This document shows positions 1-5,601 of a stretch of DNA of 5,948 bases, piece after piece. Location: positions 1 through 5,948 of the forward strand of contig JAJZDO010001046.1 of the NCBI GenBank assembly GCA_021805955.1, written 5' to 3'. The notes under the pieces were generated by a model. The model did no database searches and had not been told where the DNA came from. It saw only the letters and a list, made by a program, of their open reading frames with translations. The DNA comes from Acidobacteriota bacterium. Its GTDB lineage: Bacteria; Acidobacteriota; Terriglobia; Terriglobales; Acidobacteriaceae. The position numbers were made by a program, and so were the translations under genes. Numbering within the stretch: the stretch's first letter is position 1; each line of letters starts with the position of its first letter.

Positions 1-87
1 CACTCGGACAATTTTTCGCCCCAGGCCTGCGCTGGCCAGAAAGGCGGCAACGTCGAATGCTCTATTTTCGGGTTCAGTCGTCACCAT
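1..87 (-). CDS. Crp/Fnr-family transcriptional regulator, N-terminal fragment (runs off left edge)
   Basis: Twenty-nine codons are visible from an ATG at 87-85 to the window edge, with no stop. The peptide begins MVTTEPENRAFDVAAFLASA and continues GLGRKIVRV. The pattern FD-x-x-x-FL-x-x-x-G-x-GR is what I recognise from the start of Crp/Fnr-type regulators with an N-terminal cyclic-nucleotide-binding-like fold, common in Acidobacteria and Proteobacteria. The effector-binding barrel and helix-turn-helix would lie outside the window, so the call depends on the leader segment only. The start is well supported: AAGGAGG lies 5 nt upstream. A GTG follows directly as the second codon and is a less likely start. 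The gene is co-directional with the dehydrogenase/decarboxylase fusion and begins 226 bp beyond its stop, a gap large enough for its own promoter. Whether it regulates the polysaccharide genes cannot be told from here. Confidence 0.6.
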   Translation of the reverse strand, partial: MVTTEPENRAFDVAAFLASAGLGRKIVRV

Positions 88-92
88 GGGCC

Positions 93-99
93 CCTCCTT
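93..99 (-). promoter_or_regulatory. Strong ribosome binding site for the Crp/Fnr-like gene
   Basis: On the minus strand the sequence reads AAGGAGG followed by five bases (GGCCC) and then ATG. This is a near-perfect anti-16S match at a good spacing, and it fixes the start at 87 although only 29 codons of the gene are visible. Confidence 0.75.
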
Positions 100-313
100 T
101 CGAAGACGAGCATATGGGAGCCGGCCGCGAGTTCAGCGACGCTTCAAAATAGGTCCAAGGTAGGAATCCGCCACTACCGTCAAAACCTTCTTTGGGTAGA
201 ACCGAGACACACTTAAGGCATCGTCGTCGGCTCCCCGACATGCAGTTTAAAGTATCGCGCGAATGGGAAACAAGAATCTGTTCAATTTTGCTCACATTGG
301 CCGTGCTCGTCGT

Positions 314-2770
314 TTATCCGGCGACGATGAGGTCGGCGGGAAGCGCGCGGAAGTAGGCGATGGTTTCGCTGAGGCCCTGGTCGAGGGAAATGGCGGGCTC
401 CCAGCCGAGGAGTTGGCGGGCTTTGGTAATGTCGGGGCGGCGACGCGGCGGATCGTCCTGGGGCAGCAACTCAAAGCGAATGCGGCTGGAGGAACCAGTG
501 AGTGCAATCACGCGGCGGGCGCAGTCGAGGACAGTATTTTCCGCCGGATTGCCCAGGTTGACCGGCAGCGGCTCCTCAATGCGTGAGAGTCGAATGATTC
601 CTTCCATCAGGTCGGTCACGTAGCAGAAGCTGCGGGTGTGCGAACCGTCGCCATAGACGGTGACATCTTCTCCGCGCAGCGCCTGCATCACGAAGTTGGA
701 AATCACGCGGCCGTCGTCGGGCTGCATGCGTGGGCCATAGGTGTTGAAGATTCGCACCAGATGGCCGTCGACGTTGAAGTGAGCGCGGTAGGCCATGACG
801 GCGGCCTCGCCAAAGCGCTTAGCCTCGTCGTACACAGAGCGTGGACCGACAGGATTGACGTGGCCCCAGTAGCTCTCCGGCTGAGGATGGATCTCCGGCG
901 TCCCATAGCATTCGGAAGTGGAAGCGTGGAGGACTTTTGCGCGGTATTTGCGAGCCAACTCCAGAATGTTGATGGTGCCTTCGGAGCCGACGCGGAGCGT
1001 CTCAATGCCGAGGCGCATGTACTGGGGCGGGCTGGCTGGGCAGGCAAAGTTGAAGATGTAGTCGATCGGGCCGGGATCGAAGAATTCGCAGATATCGTGC
1101 TCGATCAGCTCAAAGCGCGGTTCGCGGTTTAGGTGTGCGAGATTGTGAAAGTGGCCGGTGCAGAGGTTATCGACGCCGACGACGGAATGCCCCTCGGCGA
1201 GCAGGCGATCGGTAAGGTGAGAACCGAGAAAGCCGGCCGCGCCGGTCAGCAGGACGCGCATCCTCTTTTTGCCGCGAGGCACGGAGGGAACCAGATATGG
1301 CGCGGCGGTTTTCTGCGTCGGGGCGCTTCGCTGCACGATTGCATCGGACAGTGCGAATTCGGGAAGTTCCGGCTGGCCACCGAACTCGGCAGCGCCAACG
1401 GCGGGACGCCCGACGCTGAGATACATCAGTCCCTGGCGGGCGACATCTTCTGGAGCGAACAGGTTGCGGCCATCGATGAGCAGGGGCTGCCGCAGGGTTC
1501 GCGAAAACGCCTCCAGATCGAGAGCAAGGAACTGCGGCCAGTCGGTGAGAACCAGAAGAGCATCGGCTTCGGCTGCGGTTTCCAGTTCGTTGGCAGCATA
1601 ACGCAGAGCCAGGCTGGGCGGGAGCACCTCCTGCGCGCGCCTCATGGCTGCGGGATCGTAGGCGGCGATGGTGGCTCCCTCGGCGAGGATCAACTGCACC
1701 AGGCGCATGGCGGGCGATTCGCGCACGTCGTCGGTGCCGCCCTTGTAGGCCAATCCAAGGACCGCCAGATGTTTGCCTTCGAGGCCGCCGAGAGCGCCGC
1801 GGACCTTCTCCAGAAATCGCAGTGGCTGCAATTCATTGATACGCTCGATGGCTCCCAGCAGGCTGAAGTCGATCCCATACTCTGCGGCCATGGAGCGAAA
1901 AGCGGTTAGGTCTTTGGGGAAACAGGAGCCGCCATAGCCTATGCCGGGATGAAGGAACTGGGTGCCGATGCGCTGGTCCATGCCGATGCCGGGACCGACT
2001 TCGGTGATGTTGGCGCCGACGATCTCGCAGAGGTTTGCAATCGCGTTGATGAAGGAGACCTTCATCGCCAGAAAGGCGTTGGAGGCGTGTTTGATCAACT
2101 CCGCGCTTTGCGGGGAGGTTCGCAGCAGAATGGGTGGTTGATCCGGAACGCATTGTCCGGGAATCTTGTTGGGACGGTCGTAGTAGGAGCCGGAGGTCAG
2201 CGGCTGGTAGACCTCGCCGACGAGGGCGGCTGAGCGGTTGTTGTTGCATCCGATGACGATGCGGTCGGGGTGGAGAAAGTCCGCCGCCGCGCTGCCTTCA
2301 CGCAGGAATTCAGGATTGGAAACGACGTCGAACAGGTCGCGGGGAACGCCACAACGCTCGATCAGGCCGCCGATCCACTCGTTGGTGTAGACAGGGACGG
2401 TACTCTTTTCCACGATCACGGTGTAGTGGTCGATATTTCTTGCAATCTCTTTGACGGCGGACTCGATATAGGACAGGTTTGCCTTGCCGCCACGGGCCTG
2501 CGGTGTGCCGACGGCAATAAAGATGAGTTCGGCCTGGCGGGCGGCCGTGCCAAGTTCAGTGGTAAACACGACATTGCGGTTGCCGTGGCGGGCCAGCAAT
2601 TCGGGCAGAAACTGCTCATGAATCGTGGCGCGACCGGCTTGCAAGGCGGCCATTTTGGCGGGATCGTTGTCGACGCACAGCACGCGGTATCCCATTTCGG
2701 CAAAACAAAGCGCCGCAACCAGGCCGACGTACCCGGAGCCGACGACGACAATGGGACGGTTGACATCCAT
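314..2770 (-). CDS. Bifunctional UDP-glucose 6-dehydrogenase / UDP-glucuronate decarboxylase (UDP-xylose synthase) fusion
   Basis: An 818-residue cytosolic enzyme predicted to oxidise UDP-glucose to UDP-glucuronate (2 NAD+) and then decarboxylate it to UDP-xylose. Residues 1-456 are a full UGD: NAD motif GSGYVG (11-16), STVP (123-126), NPEFLREG (152-159), the SAELIKHASNAF helix (K227), the catalytic-cysteine motif GGSCFPKD (C283) and the C-terminal KGGTDDVRES signature. Residues 457-503 form an Ala/Pro-rich linker. Residues 504-818 are a full UXS-type short-chain dehydrogenase/reductase: GAAGFLG (510-516), the UXS hallmark CPASPPQY, STSECYG (617-623, S619/E620), YDEAK (Y647/K651), YGPRM and TRSFCYV (R713). 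CPASP and TRSF argue for decarboxylase rather than 4-epimerase. Both halves have normal length for free-standing enzymes. The start at 2770 was chosen because the UGD fold begins there, AGGGG lies 10 nt upstream, and a promoter-like -10 lies inside the 46-codon upstream extension. The gene is divergent from the wzc-like gene. What I infer: it supplies UDP-GlcA/UDP-Xyl for the polymer. Confidence 0.9.
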   Translation of the reverse strand: MDVNRPIVVVGSGYVGLVAALCFAEMGYRVLCVDNDPAKMAALQAGRATIHEQFLPELLARHGNRNVVFTTELGTAARQAELIFIAVGTPQARGGKANLSYIESAVKEIARNIDHYTVIVEKSTVPVYTNEWIGGLIERCGVPRDLFDVVSNPEFLREGSAAADFLHPDRIVIGCNNNRSAALVGEVYQPLTSGSYYDRPNKIPGQCVPDQPPILLRTSPQSAELIKHASNAFLAMKVSFINAIANLCEIVGANITEVGPGIGMDQRIGTQFLHPGIGYGGSCFPKDLTAFRSMAAEYGIDFSLLGAIERINELQPLRFLEKVRGALGGLEGKHLAVLGLAYKGGTDDVRESPAMRLVQLILAEGATIAAYDPAAMRRAQEVLPPSLALRYAANELETAAEADALLVLTDWPQFLALDLEAFSRTLRQPLLIDGRNLFAPEDVARQGLMYLSVGRPAVGAAEFGGQPELPEFALSDAIVQRSAPTQKTAAPYLVPSVPRGKKRMRVLLTGAAGFLGSHLTDRLLAEGHSVVGVDNLCTGHFHNLAHLNREPRFELIEHDICEFFDPGPIDYIFNFACPASPPQYMRLGIETLRVGSEGTINILELARKYRAKVLHASTSECYGTPEIHPQPESYWGHVNPVGPRSVYDEAKRFGEAAVMAYRAHFNVDGHLVRIFNTYGPRMQPDDGRVISNFVMQALRGEDVTVYGDGSHTRSFCYVTDLMEGIIRLSRIEEPLPVNLGNPAENTVLDCARRVIALTGSSSRIRFELLPQDDPPRRRPDITKARQLLGWEPAISLDQGLSETIAYFRALPADLIVAG
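1259..1400 (-). other. Interdomain linker of the fusion and internal ATG of the decarboxylase domain
   Basis: The linker (residues 457-503) is rich in Ala, Pro, Gln and Ser and ends in a basic RGKKR stretch. It leads directly into an ATG at 1261-1259 that begins MRVLLTG, exactly where a free-standing decarboxylase would start. No stop codon separates the two domains. The bases before this ATG read GGCAAAAAGAGG and abut it, so a Shine-Dalgarno-like AGAGG is present but with no spacer. Efficient internal initiation is therefore unlikely, though not excluded. The arrangement looks like two once-adjacent genes joined by loss of the first stop. Confidence 0.7.
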
Positions 2771-2780
2771 TCTGGGCGTT

Positions 2781-2785
2781 CCCCT
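2781..2785 (-). promoter_or_regulatory. Ribosome binding site deciding the start of the fusion gene
   Basis: The minus strand reads AGGGG followed by ten bases and then ATG at 2770. The spacing is slightly long, but it is the only purine-rich match close to a plausible start. It supports the 818-residue product over the 864-residue extension beginning at 2908. Confidence 0.5.
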
Positions 2786-2819
2786 AGCTACTGCTGCCAA
2801 CAGACGCCAGTACTCGACG

Positions 2820-2828
2820 ATCATATCA
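2820..2828 (-). promoter_or_regulatory. Extended -10 promoter for the dehydrogenase/decarboxylase fusion
   Basis: On the minus strand the sequence reads TGATATGAT, that is TG-n-TATGAT: a five-of-six match to the sigma-70 -10 hexamer preceded by the extended TGn element. No good -35 hexamer lies 16-18 bp upstream (a GAAAAA-type stretch is there), as is common for extended -10 promoters. Transcription would start near 2813, giving a leader of about 43 nt before the ATG at 2770. The assignment is by eye only. Confidence 0.45.
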
Positions 2829-2977
2829 GCGCGAGTGCACAGTTTTTCGCGCAAGACGGGGGAGAACCTGACTAGCCGCGAGGTCAAACGATTGGTTGAA
2901 GTCGGCAAAAGGTCCTGCTTCCGCGGATTTCAAAGAACCAATTCCTTGTGCTATCCCTTGTATTCTTTGCGTGCGAG

Positions 2978-3022
2978 GGAGGCAGTCCCGGCGCGCGGTT
3001 GGATGAATTGACGTGTGCCTCC
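2978..3022. repeat. Inverted repeat GGAGGCA / TGCCTCC
   Basis: GGAGGCA at 2978-2984 is the exact reverse complement of TGCCTCC at 3016-3022, with 31 nt between. The loop contains the candidate -35 TTGACG at 3008-3013. It could form a GC-rich stem in RNA or be a pair of protein-binding half-sites. A chance occurrence is also possible in a 560-bp gap. Confidence 0.35.
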
Positions 3023-3037
3023 GCTTCCACCTATCCT
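3008..3037 (+). promoter_or_regulatory. Candidate sigma-70-type promoter for the rightward export genes
   Basis: TTGACG at 3008-3013 matches the -35 consensus in five of six positions. TATCCT at 3032-3037 matches the -10 in four of six, with an 18-bp spacer. The start would be near 3044, leaving a long leader of about 285 nt before the kinase ATG at 3331. That length is unusual and would leave room for leader regulation or the short upstream ORF. A nearer promoter was not obvious. Confidence 0.25.
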
Positions 3038-3124
3038 CAAAAGTAACTATCGCCAAGACGTGGGAGTGAATCTGCGCTGTATCCGACGACACTGAGACCG
3101 AATCGGCTGCGGGTTGTTGTATGT

Positions 3125-3334
3125 TTGAGGGATATGGATGAGCGCAGTCCTGATCTTCAGACCAAGTGGGTGGAGGATCGGGAAATCATGGAAAAGGCGA
3201 ACAGGGATTCGCTGTGGAAAGAAGAAAACTGCCTTTGTACAGTTTTGCGAACTCTGTCCGAACTCCGAGGTTCCAGAAGTCTCTCCATGCAGCCATCTAG
3301 CGCAAGAACGAATGAGCGGTCCTTTCTGGCATGA
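3125..3334 (+). CDS. Doubtful short ORF overlapping the start of the wzc-like gene
   Basis: A 69-codon frame from TTG at 3125, or 66 codons from ATG at 3134, ends in a TGA at 3332-3334 that overlaps the next gene's ATG as ATGA. The product is hydrophilic and rich in Glu, Arg and Ser, with no signal peptide, membrane segment or motif that I recognise. GAGGG precedes the ATG by only 2 nt, which is too close for a good Shine-Dalgarno. The ATGA overlap is typical of translational coupling, and the downstream gene has only a weak ribosome site of its own, which makes coupling worth considering. The frame could equally be an open stretch by chance; a second, different frame (from ATG 3138) is also open here. 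Confidence 0.2.
   Translation: MRDMDERSPDLQTKWVEDREIMEKANRDSLWKEENCLCTVLRTLSELRGSRSLSMQPSSARTNERSFLA
3225..3246. promoter_or_regulatory. Perfect 7-bp inverted repeat, operator-like (AAAACTG-N8-CAGTTTT)
   Basis: AAAACTG at 3225-3231 and CAGTTTT at 3240-3246 are exact reverse complements around an 8-nt centre (CCTTTGTA). The 22-bp size and the symmetric half-sites about 15 bp centre to centre are typical of a dimeric repressor or activator site. It is 85 bp before the kinase start. It is not a terminator: the stem is AT-rich and lacks a T-tract after it. It does not fit the E. coli LexA rule CTG-N10-CAG, since the spacing here is N8. Confidence 0.35.
3248..3273. repeat. Phased direct repeat CGAACTC with an inverted GAAC/GTTC half-site
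   Basis: CGAACTC occurs at 3248-3254 and again at 3259-3265, a period of 11 bp or about one helical turn. The second copy continues into GAAC (3260-3263) facing GTTC (3270-3273). Repeats on one face of the helix can serve as binding sites for an activator such as a response regulator. No specific family is suggested by the sequence. Confidence 0.3.
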
Positions 3335-5601
3335 GTCCAATCGAAACCAACGCAACGTCCCAAGAAGAATTCAAACCTCGATCGTTTCAGACCGGCGGCG
3401 GCTGGGTGACGAACGAGGAAGGGAACGCTTTGGCGGAAAACCTTCTAACTCTGCGCAAGCGGAAGTGGATCGTTTTGACCTGCGTGTTTATTGGAACTGT
3501 GTTTGGCGTTGTGCGCGCGATTACGACCCCGAAGACCTATGTTTCGGGGGGGACCATTCAGGTTCGTCCAGGCTCGTCGAATGAGTACCGAATTGGCAAT
3601 GGAAGTTCCGGTCCACAGGACCTGGGAACGCGACTGGAGACGGAGGTCGCAATCTTGCAGAGCGACTCGCTGCTGCTGAAGGTTGCGAAAGAACTGAAGC
3701 TGGAAGACAGCCCGATTTTTCTGGGACCGAAAGCGACAGTGACGCACGTCGACCCGAACGACCCGTCGGTACAGGACTGGATGATTGGATTTCTGCGCGG
3801 CGGGTTGGGGATTGGCCGCGTCCCGAAGACGGAACTGATTTCCATTAGCTTCACCAGCCTATCTCCGGAGTTGTCGGCGCGGGTTGTTAATACGCTGATC
3901 AACGATTACATCGAACGCAGTTTCCAAACGCGCTACGCGGCGACGCAACGGGTTTCGCAGTGGTTGTCGACGCAGCTGGACGACCTGAAGCAGTCGGTCG
4001 AAACCGAGCAGCAAAAGCTGGCGGAGCTGCAAAGAAAGCTGGGTGTGCTCGGATTTGGCGACCAGGCGCACAACCTGAACCTGGACACGTTGGATGACCT
4101 GTCGAAAGCCGCAGCGGACGCGAAGATTGCCCGCATTGTTTCAGAAGCGCGCTACCGTATGCTGACGTCGATGAATCCGGACCTGATTGACGGCAGCCCT
4201 GCGGTGATCGGCACCGGGGCCGGTTCCCTGCTGGCTACGCTGCGCAATGGCCAAGCCAATCTGGAAGCCCAGTACGCGCAACTCATCTCCCAATTTGGAC
4301 CGAACTATCCAGCCGTCAAACAATTGAAGGCGGAAATGCTGCAGAACCAGAAGGCGATCGACAAAGAGCAGACGCGGGTACTTGCGGAATCGAACAATGC
4401 GTTCCAGTCGGCTGCCGTCAATGAGTCGATGACTCTGAATGTACTGAAGGACGAAGAGGCCAAGGACTATCAAAAGCGCGACGACATGATCCAGTTCGTA
4501 CTGTTGCAGCGGGAGTTCGATTCCAATCGCACTCTGTACGATGGCTTGCTCCGCCGCCTGCGCGAAGCCGGGATTGAAGCGGGCCTGGAATCAAGCGAAA
4601 TCGATGTGGTCGACTATGCGCGCAAGCCTCTGTTGCCGAGCGGAATGCGCCGCAGTTCGCGGGTGATGATTGGGCTGATGTTTGGGCTGTTCGGCGGAGT
4701 GGCGCTGGCATTTTTCTTCGACAGCCTGGATACCAGTCTGCGCAGTGTGCACGATATCGAAACCATTTCGGAGCTGCCGTCGCTGGCTGTCATTCCGCGT
4801 GCCCGAAAAGTTTTGCCGCGAACGATTACGGAGGACACGCGATCGGCGGCACAAAAAAATGTGGATGTCATTGGGCAGCCCAACTCGCAGTTCGCTGAGG
4901 CCTTCCGGTCGCTGCGCACATCCCTTTTGCTTTCGGGTGTCGGGCAGCCCCCGCAGACGGTGTTGATTACCAGTTCCACGCCTGCCGAAGGAAAGAGCAC
5001 AGTTGCAAGCAATCTTGCGGCGGTCCTGGCGTTCCGCGAGGCCAAGGTACTGCTAATCGATGCCGATCTTCGGCGGCCTACGATTCACAGCCGCTTCGGA
5101 ATTACCAGCCGGGTCGGCCTCTCTACACTGTTATCCGGGACGACCACGCTGGACGAATCGATCCAGACGGTCCCGGAAGTGCCCAATCTTTTTCTGCTTC
5201 CGAGTGGGCCAGTTCCGCCGTTTCCGACAGAGTTGATCTCGTCGAATCGCATGATCGCCTTTTTGGAGGAGTGCAAGCAGCGGTTTACGCACATCATTAT
5301 CGATTCGCCGCCTGTGCTGACGATTACTGACGGACTGATTCTGGCGCCGTTCGCCGATGCCGTGCTGCTGGTTGTTCGCTATGGAAGGGCGAGCAAACAT
5401 TCTGTGCGGCGCTCACGCGACCTGATGCTGCGTGCCGGCACGCGACTGGGAGGCACGGTCATCAACGCGGTGGATGCGGCCTCGCAACGCTACTACGGCT
5501 ACTACGGATATCAGCGCTATTCCTATTCCAATGGTCGCGCGCCTTCCAACGGGATGGGCAAGCGCAAATGGCCGTTCTTCTGGCGCAGGGAGGATTCCTG
5601 A
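3331..5601 (+). CDS. Wzc-like polysaccharide co-polymerase with C-terminal bacterial tyrosine kinase (BY-kinase) domain
   Basis: A 756-residue inner-membrane protein predicted to control chain length and export of an exopolysaccharide and to autophosphorylate on tyrosine. Order: cytosolic N-terminus; TM1 about 46-64; Wzz-type periplasmic domain from about 68; coiled-coil segments about 205-240 and 300-400; GNVR-like segment before TM2 (SNRTLYDGLLRRLREAGI, 398-415); TM2 about 444-463. The kinase follows: EX2RX2R oligomerisation motif (E523, R526, R529), Walker A TPAEGKST (550-557), Walker A' LLIDADLRRP (D577, D579) and Walker B HIIIDSPP (D658). The C-terminus has a tyrosine cluster YYGYYGYQRYSY (721-732), the usual autophosphorylation tail. 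Length is close to that of E. coli Wzc (about 720), and kinase and adaptor are in one chain as in Gram-negatives. The ATG at 3331 is the first start after an in-frame TGA at 3313; its ribosome site is weak (GAGCGG, 11 nt away). The stop overlaps the ATG of the export gene. Confidence 0.93.
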   Translation: MSPIETNATSQEEFKPRSFQTGGGWVTNEEGNALAENLLTLRKRKWIVLTCVFIGTVFGVVRAITTPKTYVSGGTIQVRPGSSNEYRIGNGSSGPQDLGTRLETEVAILQSDSLLLKVAKELKLEDSPIFLGPKATVTHVDPNDPSVQDWMIGFLRGGLGIGRVPKTELISISFTSLSPELSARVVNTLINDYIERSFQTRYAATQRVSQWLSTQLDDLKQSVETEQQKLAELQRKLGVLGFGDQAHNLNLDTLDDLSKAAADAKIARIVSEARYRMLTSMNPDLIDGSPAVIGTGAGSLLATLRNGQANLEAQYAQLISQFGPNYPAVKQLKAEMLQNQKAIDKEQTRVLAESNNAFQSAAVNESMTLNVLKDEEAKDYQKRDDMIQFVLLQREFDSNRTLYDGLLRRLREAGIEAGLESSEIDVVDYARKPLLPSGMRRSSRVMIGLMFGLFGGVALAFFFDSLDTSLRSVHDIETISELPSLAVIPRARKVLPRTITEDTRSAAQKNVDVIGQPNSQFAEAFRSLRTSLLLSGVGQPPQTVLITSSTPAEGKSTVASNLAAVLAFREAKVLLIDADLRRPTIHSRFGITSRVGLSTLLSGTTTLDESIQTVPEVPNLFLLPSGPVPPFPTELISSNRMIAFLEECKQRFTHIIIDSPPVLTITDGLILAPFADAVLLVVRYGRASKHSVRRSRDLMLRAGTRLGGTVINAVDAASQRYYGYYGYQRYSYSNGRAPSNGMGKRKWPFFWRREDS
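5491..5526 (+). other. Tyrosine cluster of the autokinase (autophosphorylation tail)
   Basis: Residues 721-732 hold seven tyrosines in twelve positions, encoded in part by a 9-bp near-repeat TACTACGGC/TACTACGGA (5491-5508). In Wzc/CapB-type BY-kinases such a tail is trans-phosphorylated, and its state controls oligomerisation and polymer assembly. A basic stretch (GKRKWPFFWRR) follows. Confidence 0.8.
5587..5593 (+). promoter_or_regulatory. Ribosome binding site of the polysaccharide export gene
   Basis: AGGGAGG lies 7 nt before the ATG at 5601, inside the last codons of the kinase gene. Together with the TGATG overlap it supports translation of both genes from one transcript. It favours the 5601 start over the next in-frame ATG at 5628, which has no comparable site. 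Confidence 0.7.

Larger units (their letters stand above)
2771..3330. other. Divergent intergenic control region
   Basis: These 560 bp separate the leftward sugar-nucleotide gene from the rightward export genes, so promoters in both directions are expected here. It contains the extended -10 at 2820-2828 (leftward), a weak rightward -35/-10 pair at 3008-3037, a 7-bp inverted repeat with a 31-nt loop (2978-3022), a perfect 7-bp inverted repeat with an 8-nt loop (3225-3246), a direct repeat with 11-bp period (3248-3265), and a short ORF of doubtful status (3125-3334). I find no tRNA-like or riboswitch-like fold that I can name, and no intrinsic terminator with a T-tract. Confidence 0.6.

Noticed and set aside
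157..183. TTGACG-N15-TACCTT on the minus strand as a promoter for the Crp/Fnr-like gene
   Set aside because: The -35 is good, but the spacer is too short and the -10 matches only half of the consensus.
226..239. Small hairpin GTCGG-CTCC-CCGAC
   Set aside because: A five-bp stem with no T-tract or conserved context; expected by chance in GC-rich DNA.
74..295. Minus-strand 73-codon frame between the fusion gene and the Crp/Fnr-like gene
   Set aside because: It overlaps the start and ribosome site of the regulator in another frame, has low-complexity Ser/Arg-rich content and no motif.
289..306. TGTGA-containing CRP-like site downstream of the fusion gene
   Set aside because: Only one half-site is good. 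The other half does not match TCACA at the right spacing, and the dyad symmetry is only three base pairs.
306..327. Stem TCGTCG/CGACGA around the stop codon of the fusion gene as a terminator
   Set aside because: Only six base pairs with the stop codon in the loop, and no T-tract follows on the minus strand.
638..1909. Long open plus-strand frames (638-1132 and 1133-1909) opposite the fusion gene
   Set aside because: They are in one frame, antisense to well-supported enzyme domains, and encode no recognisable motif. Long open antisense frames are expected opposite GC-rich codon usage.
2270..2875. Plus-strand frame of 201 codons opposite the dehydrogenase N-terminus
   Set aside because: It is antisense to the NAD-binding domain and in the same frame as the other antisense open stretches. 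No motif or ribosome site supports it.
2771..2908. Forty-six-codon N-terminal extension of the fusion gene starting at 2908
   Set aside because: The dehydrogenase fold begins at the ATG at 2770, which has a purine-rich site upstream. The extension has no motif and contains an extended -10 element.
3138..3584. Plus-strand 148-codon frame with a GAGGG six bases before its ATG
   Set aside because: It runs about 250 bases into the well-supported co-polymerase gene in another frame, and its sequence has no domain features.
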